Translations under genes and position numbers: made by a program | Notes under the pieces: generated by a model | Seen by the model: the letters and a program-made list of their open reading frames with translations, nothing else | Database searches by the model: none | What the model was told of the DNA's origin: nothing | Assembly (NCBI GenBank): GCA_030431715.1 | Contig: JAUIIO010000002.1 | Coordinates: 62,001-126,000 of the forward strand | Reading direction: 5' to 3' | Length of the DNA stretch: 64,000 bases | Origin: a bacterium | GTDB lineage: Bacteria; Bdellovibrionota_C; UBA2361; RFPC01 | Part shown: in pieces, positions 25,366 to 32,876 of the stretch | Layout of the letters: every line of letters starts with the position of its first letter | Numbering within the stretch: the first letter of the stretch is position 1

Positions 25366-26241
25366 ATGCTATCCTGTGCGTCAGCGCTTATGACTACTCG
25401 CAATCAAACCATATCCGAGATTGGCAATCTTTACCGGAGTGTCCTTTTTGAATGTCAGCAGATCTCTCCAAAAGATTTTGATCATGCAATCTCTCTCTTT
25501 GAAAATACTGCACAAGAACTTCAGATACCCGGGCTTTCTTTTGCCGCAAAGAGAATGAAACATTTTCGCTCTTCAGGGATCTCAAGTATCAATATCGGCG
25601 GAACCATGGGCTCTGGAAAGTCTTCGCTCGGAGAACGTATAGCGAATGAACTTGGATTTCAGTTTCGAGATTCTGACAGCTTTCACTCTGATGCGAACAA
25701 GTCCAAGATGGCAAAGGGCCATCCTCTTAACGATAACGATCGGTTTAGCTTCTTAAAGGGCGTACAGGAATATCTGAGACATAGAAGTTGTTTAAGTACA
25801 TGCTCTGCGCTAACAGATCTTTACCGTGCCATTCTTGCCGGACAAGATGCAAGTTGCTTAAAGACGCCGACGCACCTTGCTCATACTTCACCTTGGAGTA
25901 TCGAGCAACCAAACTACGGCCTCTTGCAAGTCATGATCATTAAGCCTTATGAACAAGCTCTTGATGAACTCGACCACGCTAACTCCGGAGGAGCTCCAAG
26001 GATGCTTGACAACGAACAACACTTTATAACGGTTACGAGAAAGAGTGAGGAAGACGCTATACAAAGCGGTAAGACCCCCCTTCTGCGCAATCAATATGAC
26101 CTTTTTAATGCGCACCCTCCAATGCCATGGGATGCACTTCTACTTGAATCAGAAACTTTTCGAACGGATAACGGATACGAACTGGAGATTCTACTTGAAG
26201 ACGTTCGCAAACTTCCTTTCTCAGGAAGTAGCGTCAGTTAA
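25366..26241 (+). CDS. Gluconokinase-like P-loop kinase with N-terminal extension
   Basis: A 291-residue protein. After a 75-residue helical extension, residues about 75-160 match the gluconate kinase family: Walker A GGTMGSGKSSLG, then FRDSDSFHSDANKSKMAKGHPLNDNDRFSFL (in GntK 'DgDdfHp..N..KM..G.PLtD.DR.pwL') and TCSALTDLYRAIL ('sCSALkr.YRd.LR'). The second half (about 170-291) is unlike GntK and has lost the 'HF' and lid region, so the substrate may differ. The start may be ATG 25366 or ATG 25390; neither has a clear ribosome site. No gluconate pathway genes are nearby. Confidence 0.6.
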   Translation: MLSCASALMTTRNQTISEIGNLYRSVLFECQQISPKDFDHAISLFENTAQELQIPGLSFAAKRMKHFRSSGISSINIGGTMGSGKSSLGERIANELGFQFRDSDSFHSDANKSKMAKGHPLNDNDRFSFLKGVQEYLRHRSCLSTCSALTDLYRAILAGQDASCLKTPTHLAHTSPWSIEQPNYGLLQVMIIKPYEQALDELDHANSGGAPRMLDNEQHFITVTRKSEEDAIQSGKTPLLRNQYDLFNAHPPMPWDALLLESETFRTDNGYELEILLEDVRKLPFSGSSVS

Positions 26242-26331
26242 TTACAGATGCAACCTTAGAAAAGGTTATTGAAGTCCCCGCGTCTCCTCACTATGATCCT
26301 CGTGTATAGACCTTAAGGAGTGTTGCTTGAC

Positions 26332-26574
26332 ATGACATACGTAGTCGTCTCTCTTTTCATAATTATTGTGCTCATCTCTTCCTTTTCGAAGGCTCACACA
26401 CGAAAGCAAAAAGATATCCGAAGCAGATTCCTCATAAATGAGGATGAACCAACAGATGACGATATAAAAAGAGTCCTTGATGCAGGTCACAAGATCTATG
26501 CTATTAAACTTTATAGAACAAAACATGGCTGTGGCTTAAAGGAGGCGAAAGAAGCCGTGGAGAGGATTGGGTAG
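26332..26574 (+). CDS. Small membrane protein with L7/L12-like C-terminal motif
   Basis: An 80-residue protein. An N-terminal membrane helix (VVVSLFIIIVLISSF) is followed by a charged linker and a segment KIYAIKLYRTKHGCGLKEAKEAVERIG that matches the start of the ribosomal L7/L12 C-terminal fold ('...IK.vRe.tGLgLKEAKdlVe'). Proteins with a membrane helix plus this domain are common hypothetical proteins in Gram-negatives. ATG 26332 is 11 bases after AAGGAG at 26315-26320; a GTG at 26320 would overlap that box. A similar domain forms the N-terminus of the 690-residue protein at 36855. Function unknown. Confidence 0.65.
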   Translation: MTYVVVSLFIIIVLISSFSKAHTRKQKDIRSRFLINEDEPTDDDIKRVLDAGHKIYAIKLYRTKHGCGLKEAKEAVERIG

Positions 26575-26603
26575 AGCGATTGGGTTGGAGAGGAAGGCAG
26601 GAG

Positions 26604-26651
26604 AAAGTGCAAGTGCAAGAGGAAGAGGAAGAGGATGAGGATGAGGATGAG
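26604..26651. repeat. Purine-rich microsatellite
   Basis: AAGTGC twice, then AGAGGA-type units three times, then GAGGAT units three to four times. Simple-sequence slippage tract; it lies right after the small membrane-protein gene and codes for nothing. Confidence 0.75.
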
Positions 26652-26676
26652 TTTACTGTAATTGGGGTATGTAAAT

Positions 26677-26715
26677 AAAAAAAGACGGATGCAGGTAGAT
26701 ACTCTACATCCGTCT
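26677..26715 (-). terminator. Rho-independent terminator of a minus-strand transcript
   Basis: On the minus strand AGACGGATG pairs with CATCCGTCT, with an inner GTAGA/TCTAC stem, followed by seven Ts (plus-strand A-run 26677-26683). No annotated minus-strand gene of normal size precedes it, so it must end a small RNA or small-peptide transcript from 26.7-27.0 kb. Confidence 0.8.
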
Positions 26716-26723
26716 CGTTAAGA

Positions 26724-26793
26724 ATGGTGGTGTCTTTTATTCACCCGGTAGGATTCTCGCCCTCAGGAATATATCCTGATTGGCTACCACCAT
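26724..26793. repeat. Inverted repeat enclosing an inner hairpin
   Basis: ATGGTGGT (26724-26731) and ACCACCAT (26786-26793) are exact complements 70 bases end to end and enclose CAGGA/TCCTG (near 26764-26778). The fold is cloverleaf-like in outline but has no T-arm or anticodon arm, so it is not a tRNA. On the minus strand it lies between the small ORF and the terminator. Confidence 0.55.
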
Positions 26794-26809
26794 GGAGTTA
26801 CTACAGCTC

Positions 26810-26890
26810 TTAGATGACTCCGTGAGGAGAAACAATCGCTGCAAAAACATCCAATTTATCACTACCTAGTATATCGGAATTATCGTTCAT
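26810..26890 (-). CDS. Candidate 26-residue small peptide gene
   Basis: ATG at 26890 is preceded by AAGGAGGTGATC (26896-26907), a 12-base match to the anti-Shine-Dalgarno end of 16S rRNA, with 10 bases between box and ATG. The ORF encodes 26 residues starting MNDNSDILGS and ending VSPHGVI, acidic at the N-terminus and hydrophobic at the C-terminus. The transcript ends at the terminator at 26677-26715. A second frame (26737-26793, 18 codons) lies between but has no ribosome site. I recognise no RiPP, PqqA or toxin family. It could be a precursor peptide, a leader or a small regulatory protein. Confidence 0.5.
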   Translation of the reverse strand: MNDNSDILGSDKLDVFAAIVSPHGVI

Positions 26891-26959
26891 GAGCTGATCA
26901 CCTCCTTAAGAAAATGGTTTATAGGCTTTGATAGGACTAATTCCCTGCGAGGCCATTAG

Positions 26960-27000
26960 CGTTTCTTACCGAAGGAGTCCGCACCCCAAAAAAAGAAACG
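26960..27000. repeat. Inverted repeat upstream of the small-peptide gene
   Basis: CGTTTCTT (26960-26967) and AAGAAACG (26993-27000) are exact complements separated by 25 bases. It lies 70 bases upstream of the small ORF on the minus strand and could be part of its 5' leader. The interior has an A-run (plus) next to the right arm, so it could also terminate minus-strand RNA entering from the right. Confidence 0.4.
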
Positions 27001-27190
27001 GCAATAAAGCGTCATCAAGAGAACTCTCCCTGTGCGAATATGTTTAGTTTAGCATCCATAGAGCAAAGGCAAAAGCAAAATATGAGCACAACAGATCGTG
27101 ACCTCTCCAGCACCCGCCTCTCCTAGGTACACATATCTCAAACTGAAGTCTTTTTTCTGCGCTCACAGACTGATAGAGTAACGAGGATAA

Positions 27191-28042
27191 ATGAAAGGTG
27201 ATACTGTTATGAAGATTATTAAGATTCTACTTGGAATTGGGGTAGCCATCGCACTCTTTGTTGGTGGGATTTTCTACCTGACAAGTGGCTTAGCCGAGAG
27301 TGCCGATACGTTCTTCACACAAGTACGAGAGGGACATATCCAAAAAGCCTATGACAATCTCTCTCAGGCTTTCAAAAACAACACCAGCCTTGATGGACTC
27401 AAGAGATTTCTCGAAGCAAACTCTCTACAAGATATTACGGAAACTTCCTGGACCTCGCGCTCTTTTGAGAATAACTCAGGAGAACTCATAGGATCGGTAA
27501 CTACGAAAGATGGAGCGACTGTCCCCCTCGAAATTGCACTCGTTAAAGAAGCTGGCTCATGGAAGATTCTTGGGATTACTACTCCTCGTAAAGGTATAAG
27601 TGACACACAAGAAAAGTCTGCTCCGCTCCCACCTATGGAGATACCATCTAATGATCAACTCGTAGAACTTGTTCGAGAAACAACGGCTGCTTTCGGCAAA
27701 GCAGTTGATGGAAAAGACATGTCTGTCTTTCACCGTTACATTTCTAAGCTCTGGCAAAATCAGTACTCGGTCCAACAACTTGAAGACGCCTATTCCAGCC
27801 TATATAAACTTGACGCGAAATGGGCCTCGCTTGAGAACTTAAGCCCAATCTTCCATCAGGCACCTCTAAAAAACGAGGATGGAGTTCTGATTATTCAGGG
27901 ACACTACCCTACAAAACCCGATCTCTTAACATTTCAGTACAAATATATACCTGAGGGACTCGCATGGAAACTCTTGGGACTCAGTGTCAAATTGGTAAAG
28001 CCTGAAAAGCTGCAACAAGCTATGACGGCTAGCTCCTCTTAA
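27191..28042 (+). CDS. Membrane-anchored protein with two DUF4864/DUF4878-like (NTF2-like) domains
   Basis: A 283-residue protein. One N-terminal helix (IIKILLGIGVAIALFVGGIFYL) anchors it, probably facing the periplasm. Two similar domains follow, about 35-135 and 155-270: each opens with a helix of the type ADTFFTQVREGHIQKAYDNLS or TAAFGKAVDGKDMSVFHRYIS, continues with a second helix (LDGLKRFLEA; VQQLEDAYSS), and ends in WKILGIT or WKLLGLS. This fits cystatin/NTF2-like small domains seen in DUF4864/DUF4878 proteins of unknown role. GAGGATAA precedes ATG 27191 by five bases. No operon partner. Confidence 0.6.
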   Translation: MKGDTVMKIIKILLGIGVAIALFVGGIFYLTSGLAESADTFFTQVREGHIQKAYDNLSQAFKNNTSLDGLKRFLEANSLQDITETSWTSRSFENNSGELIGSVTTKDGATVPLEIALVKEAGSWKILGITTPRKGISDTQEKSAPLPPMEIPSNDQLVELVRETTAAFGKAVDGKDMSVFHRYISKLWQNQYSVQQLEDAYSSLYKLDAKWASLENLSPIFHQAPLKNEDGVLIIQGHYPTKPDLLTFQYKYIPEGLAWKLLGLSVKLVKPEKLQQAMTASSS

Positions 28043-28092
28043 GACCATAAGTGAGTTAGATCTGTCAGACTCGCGCGGCAGATTGATTTATG

Positions 28093-28108
28093 ATATGAAT
28101 TCACATAT
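28093..28108. promoter_or_regulatory. Palindromic operator-like site upstream of the ArsR-family gene
   Basis: ATATG and CATAT are complementary across six bases (ATATGAATTCACATAT). ArsR-family regulators often bind such AT-rich dyads near their own promoters. ATTCACATAT (28099-28108) recurs exactly at 32795-32804, ahead of the exporter operon. Confidence 0.45.
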
Positions 28109-28149
28109 TATAAGACTTTAAGTTAACATCTCTCCCATCGCGGTGCATT

Positions 28150-28509
28150 GTGTCAGAACGTAAAATTGTTGCTCAAGAACTCGGTAAGCTTTTTTCTGTA
28201 CTCTCTAACCCCGATAGAATACGAATCATTGAGGAGCTCAGACGTGAAGAGCTCGATGTGCAGTCCCTTTCTGAGCTCTTAGAAATTTCACCTTCCCGTG
28301 TATCACAACACCTAGGGCAACTTCGCGCCATGCGCTTGGTGGAAGATGTTCGTGATGGCAAGCGTCACATATACCATCTTGTAAAAGAAGATGTTGCTGC
28401 ATGGATACTTGATGGTCTTCATTTCACAGAGATAGGACTTGTTGACACAAGTAATTTCAATAAAGCCGTTCGCAAGGCAAGAAAAATCTGGGAAACACGC
28501 GAAGATTAA
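28150..28509 (+). CDS. ArsR-family transcriptional regulator (no metal-site cysteines)
   Basis: A 119-residue winged-helix protein. KLFSVLSNPDRIRIIEELRREE is the family start, LSELLEISPSRVSQHLGQLRAMRLV the recognition helix-turn-helix, and VRDGKRHIYHLV the wing. The alpha3 metal box (ELCVCDL in arsenic sensors) is replaced by ELDVQSL; there is no cysteine anywhere, so thiol or metal-thiolate sensing is unlikely. Start is GTG 28150, chosen for length. It is convergent with the TolC-type gene (22 bases between stops) and close to an operator shared with the exporter operon, so it may control that operon. The signal is unknown. Confidence 0.85.
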   Translation: MSERKIVAQELGKLFSVLSNPDRIRIIEELRREELDVQSLSELLEISPSRVSQHLGQLRAMRLVEDVRDGKRHIYHLVKEDVAAWILDGLHFTEIGLVDTSNFNKAVRKARKIWETRED

Positions 28510-28531
28510 GTCTCGAGAGTAAGGGCTCCCC

Positions 28532-29965
28532 TTAGCCGTTACACTTTACATCTCTATCAAGAGTATGCTTAAAGCTCCCAGAAGCGACTAAAAGATCGTT
28601 GTAAGCAATGTTATTCTCTAACATTCCCTCAAGCACCTCAACCTGAGCCTGTCCTCGGTTAGACTCGCGAAGAGCTAGAAAGAGCAGATTACTATCACCT
28701 GAATCAAATTTCACGTGCTCCGCACTCTCAACGTCTCTTGCTGCCTGAACTTCCTGACGAGAGGCCTCTATCCGGTGCGAAGACCTGAGTAGCCTTGCAT
28801 ATGCCTTATCAACGTCTGTCTGTATCCGTTGTTTAAGGAATCTCCTTTGATCTTTAAGTCGCTTTTTCTTGAGTTCTATCTGGGTTAAAGCTCCTCTCTG
28901 CTCTCTAAGACGAAGTGGAACTTTTACCTCCATCATCACCTTCCACTCCGTTTCATCTCGACTGGCTGTTCCGCGGCCATAGTCTTGGGAGAGTGTCGAG
29001 TTCAGATCAAGTACGGGTAAAATCTGATTCTCGGCTAGAGCAATCTCGGCTTCTAGCTTCTTCTTGTGGTAATTTAAAATACAAAGCTCCGGGCGGCCGT
29101 GCAGCGCCCGATCCTTGTATTCCTTTCGTGACACACGTGGAACTTTGACTTCAGGAAGATCTTTAAGAAAGTGAGTTTTTTGGGGCTCTTTAGGCTCCCC
29201 ATCCTGATCGTAGTAAAAGAGACTGAGCTCATAAGAGGCAACATCAAATTCAGCTTGCTGCTGCTGAAGCAAGGCTTTCCTGCGCATAAGTGCTCTCTCG
29301 TTATCTCTAAGCTCTACAGCTGCAAGGTCCCCAGCCTCAACCTGACGTTTCATAACGCCCTGCCTTTTCTCTGAGAGGTCGAGTAGATCTTCATAGACAA
29401 GAAGTTTTTGCCCAGCAATAACCCACTTCCAATAGGCGCGCGCTGCCTGCTGCATCATGTATTGTTGCTGTTTCACAATTTCCGGAGCAGCCGCATCCTG
29501 AAGGAGCTCGGCAACAGCAAGCTCTTGGCGACGAGCGTCAATCGATCTGCCTCGCAAAAGAGAAATCTTAAATCCTCCTAAGAGCTCTCCCCCATCCTGT
29601 GTAACATACTCATCTTCATAGACAGGAAATGTTCCTTCACCAAGACGATAACCACCGTATATTTCTGCACCAAGTGGCCCAAGTGGTTGCCTTATTTTTG
29701 TGTCTGTTACACTTCCGGTATAGTACCCTTCCGCGTACGTGGAGTTCTTGCTAACAAGTTCGGGGTCAAATCCGCCCTCTTTTTCTAACACATAGGCATC
29801 CGCCATCTTCGCTTCAGTAAGTTTTACCTGATAGAGAGGGTGATGCTCAAAGAGCGAGTCCAACACTTCTTGCAATTCGAGCTCTTGTTCACTGGCCAAC
29901 AGCGGAAGAGTTCCCGCGAGGAGGTAAAGGCAAAGGGGCAGAATTTTTAAAAGTACTGAAATCAT
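28532..29965 (-). CDS. TolC-family outer-membrane efflux protein
   Basis: A 477-residue protein with a signal peptide (ISVLLKILPLCLYLLAGTLPLLASE). It has the two-fold repeat of long helices typical of OEP/TolC proteins: for example the coiled-coil stretches around 165-235 (YMMQQAARAYWKWVIAGQKL; RQVEAGDLAAVELRDNERAL) and 340-440 (IELKKKRLKDQRRFLKQRI; HRIEASRQEVQAARDVESAE). Strands between them would form the beta barrel. It is the outer-membrane channel of the tripartite exporter: its start overlaps the stop of the HlyD-type gene by four bases. Last gene of the operon ABC exporter, HlyD, TolC. Substrate unknown. Confidence 0.88.
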   Translation of the reverse strand: MISVLLKILPLCLYLLAGTLPLLASEQELELQEVLDSLFEHHPLYQVKLTEAKMADAYVLEKEGGFDPELVSKNSTYAEGYYTGSVTDTKIRQPLGPLGAEIYGGYRLGEGTFPVYEDEYVTQDGGELLGGFKISLLRGRSIDARRQELAVAELLQDAAAPEIVKQQQYMMQQAARAYWKWVIAGQKLLVYEDLLDLSEKRQGVMKRQVEAGDLAAVELRDNERALMRRKALLQQQQAEFDVASYELSLFYYDQDGEPKEPQKTHFLKDLPEVKVPRVSRKEYKDRALHGRPELCILNYHKKKLEAEIALAENQILPVLDLNSTLSQDYGRGTASRDETEWKVMMEVKVPLRLREQRGALTQIELKKKRLKDQRRFLKQRIQTDVDKAYARLLRSSHRIEASRQEVQAARDVESAEHVKFDSGDSNLLFLALRESNRGQAQVEVLEGMLENNIAYNDLLVASGSFKHTLDRDVKCNG

Positions 29966-31038
29966 AATGAATGACCAGAGAAATCCTTCTGTTTCTTTTG
30001 CTGCTCACTCACTGTAGGAGGAAATCCATTTAAACGCCGCCAAAATTCCCATCCAAGTGGCACAGTATCAAGGAGGACCCAACCGACAACACGAACTCCC
30101 TGCCTCAAATAGTTACCAGACGGCCATGGGTTTGGCTCATCCGGATCTGGGAATACGATAATACGATAATTCCCATGACCATCATCTACCGCATCCACAA
30201 ATCTAACAACACCTCCGAACGTACCAACAGCTACTGAAGGCCAACCAGAAAATTGGACCGCCGGCCACCCCTCAAACTGCAGTCTCACCTTTCGTCCCGG
30301 AGTGATGAGAGGGAGATCGTTTCCTGGAATAAGAAGCTCAACCACACGGTCTTCCGTGTCAGGTACAAGCGTAGCAAGAGCGTCACCAGCCTTAACGAGA
30401 ACTCCACCTTCTGGTGCCAGAATGCGAACCACTACCCCATCCTGATCGGCGGTGATGGTCTGAGAGGACTGCCTAGCGAGTTTGGTTTGAATCTCAGCTT
30501 CTTTCGCTTGCGCAGAAGAGAGCTCAGACTGGTGCTTGCTCACTTCAATTTGAGCAAGCTCATACTTTCGCTGTGAGCTTAATCCCTTATTGGCAAGCCT
30601 CTCCTGACGCTCAAGGTTTTTCTGAGAATACTCCAGTGCTTTCTCTGCAGCTTTTACAGCATATATAGCGGCCTGCATCTGATTTTCCAGACGATTCATA
30701 ATCTGTGGATCAATATCAGCAATTTCAACAAGCGCTTCACCCTTCTTCACTGGTTGTCCTTCACGTACATTCCAGCGCTTAATCCTTCCTGCTATCGGTG
30801 CTTCAATCGACTGTTGTCGATTCGTAGGAGAGTATGCTGCTACTTTTCCACTCCCCACACTGGTCTGCTGCCAAGGAACAAAAATGAGCGCGAAAAAAAA
30901 GAGCATTAATAGAAATATGACCGATTTCGTAAAGGTTCTTACCAAACCAGGGGTCGCTGTCTCCTCAAGCGTCGCACAACACCCTGCTGTTGAAGTTAGC
31001 CTAAGCGAGGAAAGCGAAGGGAGTTCAGTTTCTGACAT
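29962..31038 (-). CDS. HlyD-family membrane-fusion (periplasmic adaptor) protein
   Basis: A 358-residue protein with one N-terminal membrane helix (SVIFLLMLFFFALIFVPW), a lipoyl half-motif (GRIKRWNVREGQPVKKGEAL), a long alpha-helical hairpin (about 120-190: NQMQAAIYAVKAAEKALEYS ... LAQIEVSKHQSELSSAQAKE), the second lipoyl half (TADQDGVVVRILAPEGGVLV) and a beta-barrel part (KVRLQFEGWPAVQFSGWPSV). It links the inner-membrane exporter to the TolC-type channel. Start is set at 31038 because AGGAG lies seven bases ahead and the exporter gene ends 14 bases inside; the longer start at 31104 would overlap 80 bases. The C-terminus includes WEFWRRLNGFPPTVSEQ. Confidence 0.88.
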   Translation of the reverse strand: MSETELPSLSSLRLTSTAGCCATLEETATPGLVRTFTKSVIFLLMLFFFALIFVPWQQTSVGSGKVAAYSPTNRQQSIEAPIAGRIKRWNVREGQPVKKGEALVEIADIDPQIMNRLENQMQAAIYAVKAAEKALEYSQKNLERQERLANKGLSSQRKYELAQIEVSKHQSELSSAQAKEAEIQTKLARQSSQTITADQDGVVVRILAPEGGVLVKAGDALATLVPDTEDRVVELLIPGNDLPLITPGRKVRLQFEGWPAVQFSGWPSVAVGTFGGVVRFVDAVDDGHGNYRIIVFPDPDEPNPWPSGNYLRQGVRVVGWVLLDTVPLGWEFWRRLNGFPPTVSEQQKKQKDFSGHSL

Positions 31039-32743
31039 AGGGCTCTCCTGATTCTGTTGTCTGATGTGACGAATAGTTTTGTATACGTCCTCCTGATAGG
31101 CCATACACGTTACTAAAGAAAGGAAGATGAGATCTATCGTGCGTTAGCAGAATAAAGGTGAAGCGACGATCTGAGGAGGAGAGAAGACTTATAATTGCCT
31201 GAAGTGACTCATCATCGATACCATCAAGACTTTGATCAAGTATCAGGAGCCGAGGTTCCTTCAGGAGCCCACGAGCGAGAGCAAACCTGACCTGCTCCCC
31301 TTTTGAGAAGAAGGTATTTCCTGGCCCAACAAGAGTAGCAAGCTCATCAGGCAATGAGCTTACTTTTTCCTCGAGTCCTACAGTTGAAAGAACTTCACGT
31401 AACCTCTTTAAGCTCACTTCCTCCCTTCCGAGCCTAAGATTCTCTTCTATTGTACCGTGAAAAAAGTCAGCCTCTCCGATCAGGACAACATCACGTCTGA
31501 GAGAACCCCGGCGTATATCCTGCACAGAATAGCCATCGAGTCTTATACTACCTGCGCTACACGGAATAAGCCCATAAAGGCAATACGCGATGAGACTCTT
31601 CCCCGCTCCGTTAGGGCCGTAAATAGCGACCGATTCTCCCGGCGATATCTTGAGATTAACGCCCTCCATCAGACACGATCCGTCTGCACGCTCGCCGAGG
31701 GAAACATTCTTCATCTCGATCTCCATTGGAGCAGAAGAAGGAGGAATGTCATCCCCCCACTCATCATCAAGCTCAACTTGCAGCATCTTTTGAACTTTGC
31801 CTGCTGAAGCAACAAAGTCATAGACACTTGAAAGGTACTTACCAAACTTCGTAAGACCAGTAAGCGCCGAGTTCATCACTAATTCAGCCGCCACAAGCTG
31901 CCCCAATGTGAGCTGATTCTGTATTACAAGGTATCCGCCGAGACCAAGAAGCAATCCACTTCCAAGGGCATGCATCACAAAGGATGCTATATTTTGACGA
32001 AAAACAATTGCGAAATGAGTTTTTCTTTTTCGCAACCACTCTCTTGTTACCTCGTCTGCCTTCTGAACACCGTACTGCAGCCCCTGCTGCGTTCTAAAAA
32101 CAAGCGGCATTCGTGCCATGTCTTCTAGCCAAATAAGAACATCGTACTTGGCTGAACACTCTTCATCCGCTGATTGTATTGACCCCATTCCGAGAACGAA
32201 AAAAATAATAAAAATTGCGGCTAGAAGCACCATTGAGGCTGCTAGCAACAGAGGATGATAAAACGCAAGAAGGAGTAACCCAACGAGAACCTGAAAGAAG
32301 AGACCTATCCCCCCGAGAAGGATACTCCAGAGAGTGCTGTGTAAGCTTGAGATTTCTAGAAACGGATTGAGAAACTCAGGTCCATATCGATTTCTCGTTG
32401 AATGGGTCGTATACCTCGGTATCCGCTCTGCCAAAGAGAGCGAAAGCCGAATAAAGAGCCTTCGCTGCAATAACTCAACCGTGTAAATAAGTAATGCATT
32501 GAGCAGAGATGAAAAGCTTAGCACCGCAATGACGATTAACGTCAAAATTACTAACTGCTGCCCAAGCCCACCGAGCGCCACTGAGTTCACAAGAGACTGC
32601 ACCGTAACCGGCACAACAAGGGATAAGAGTGAAACGAGCACTGAATAAAGGATAACGGCGTAGAGATCCGTGCGTTCACCGCTCAGCAGGAAGCGTGTCC
32701 TTTTTAAAATCTCTGCTAACTCTGAACGCGTCAGGCTTATCAT
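31025..32743 (-). CDS. ABC exporter half-transporter with atypical ATPase motifs
   Basis: A 572-residue fusion of a six-helix membrane domain (about 25-300) and a nucleotide-binding domain. Walker A is GPNGAGKS; the signature is SKGEQ instead of LSGGQ; Walker B reads LLILDQS, so the catalytic glutamate of the usual 'LDE' is a glutamine; the switch His is in LLTHDRSH. Confirmed by codons GAT CAA. There is no N-terminal C39 peptidase domain. Start is ATG 32743 with AGGAG six bases upstream. It heads the operon with HlyD and TolC partners. If homodimeric, both catalytic glutamates would be absent, which predicts slow or altered ATP hydrolysis. Type-1-secretion-like export of an unknown substrate is likely. 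Confidence 0.88.
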   Translation of the reverse strand: MISLTRSELAEILKRTRFLLSGERTDLYAVILYSVLVSLLSLVVPVTVQSLVNSVALGGLGQQLVILTLIVIAVLSFSSLLNALLIYTVELLQRRLFIRLSLSLAERIPRYTTHSTRNRYGPEFLNPFLEISSLHSTLWSILLGGIGLFFQVLVGLLLLAFYHPLLLAASMVLLAAIFIIFFVLGMGSIQSADEECSAKYDVLIWLEDMARMPLVFRTQQGLQYGVQKADEVTREWLRKRKTHFAIVFRQNIASFVMHALGSGLLLGLGGYLVIQNQLTLGQLVAAELVMNSALTGLTKFGKYLSSVYDFVASAGKVQKMLQVELDDEWGDDIPPSSAPMEIEMKNVSLGERADGSCLMEGVNLKISPGESVAIYGPNGAGKSLIAYCLYGLIPCSAGSIRLDGYSVQDIRRGSLRRDVVLIGEADFFHGTIEENLRLGREEVSLKRLREVLSTVGLEEKVSSLPDELATLVGPGNTFFSKGEQVRFALARGLLKEPRLLILDQSLDGIDDESLQAIISLLSSSDRRFTFILLTHDRSHLPFFSNVYGLSGGRIQNYSSHQTTESGEPYVRN

Positions 32744-32794
32744 AGCACTCCTCATACACTATGACGCAGGCTCAGAAGTGAACTTACATCACAC

Positions 32795-32822
32795 ATTCAC
32801 ATATAATGATATATTAATATAT
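32795..32822. promoter_or_regulatory. AT-rich palindromic operator ahead of the exporter operon
   Basis: ATTCACATAT (32795-32804) is identical to the sequence in the dyad ahead of the ArsR-family gene, and the perfect 14-base palindrome ATATATTAATATAT (32809-32822) lies next to it. The site is 50-80 bases upstream of the exporter start on the minus strand, where a repressor would act. Confidence 0.5.
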
Positions 32823-32876
32823 GCAGGTATTGTCAAGTTTTTTCACACTTCACAAGCCACATCAAGTACTTACATA

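Larger units (their letters stand above)
26575..27190. other. Gene-poor region with low-complexity tract and minus-strand small transcript
   Basis: Contains, left to right: a purine-rich microsatellite (26604-26651), a strong minus-strand terminator (26677-26715), a long-range inverted repeat (26724-26793), a 26-codon minus-strand ORF with a perfect ribosome site (26810-26890) and another inverted repeat (26960-27000). The right part (27001-27190) is the promoter side of the gene at 27191 and shows nothing else convincing. Confidence 0.55.

Noticed and set aside
26604-26651. Purine-rich tract considered as coding or a CRISPR-like array
   Set aside because: Units are 6 bases, no spacers, no frame.
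26724-26793. Cloverleaf-like fold considered as a tRNA gene
   Set aside because: The 8-bp outer stem is present on both strands, but no T-loop (TTCRA), D-arm or anticodon arm fits, and the length is short.
26737-26793. 18-codon minus-strand ORF after the 26-codon ORF
   Set aside because: Lacks a ribosome site and its start coincides with the inverted repeat arm.
28150-28509. ArsR-family protein considered as an arsenic sensor partner of arsS
   Set aside because: It has no cysteines at all; the alpha3 box reads ELDVQSL. Its operator and neighbours point to the exporter operon.
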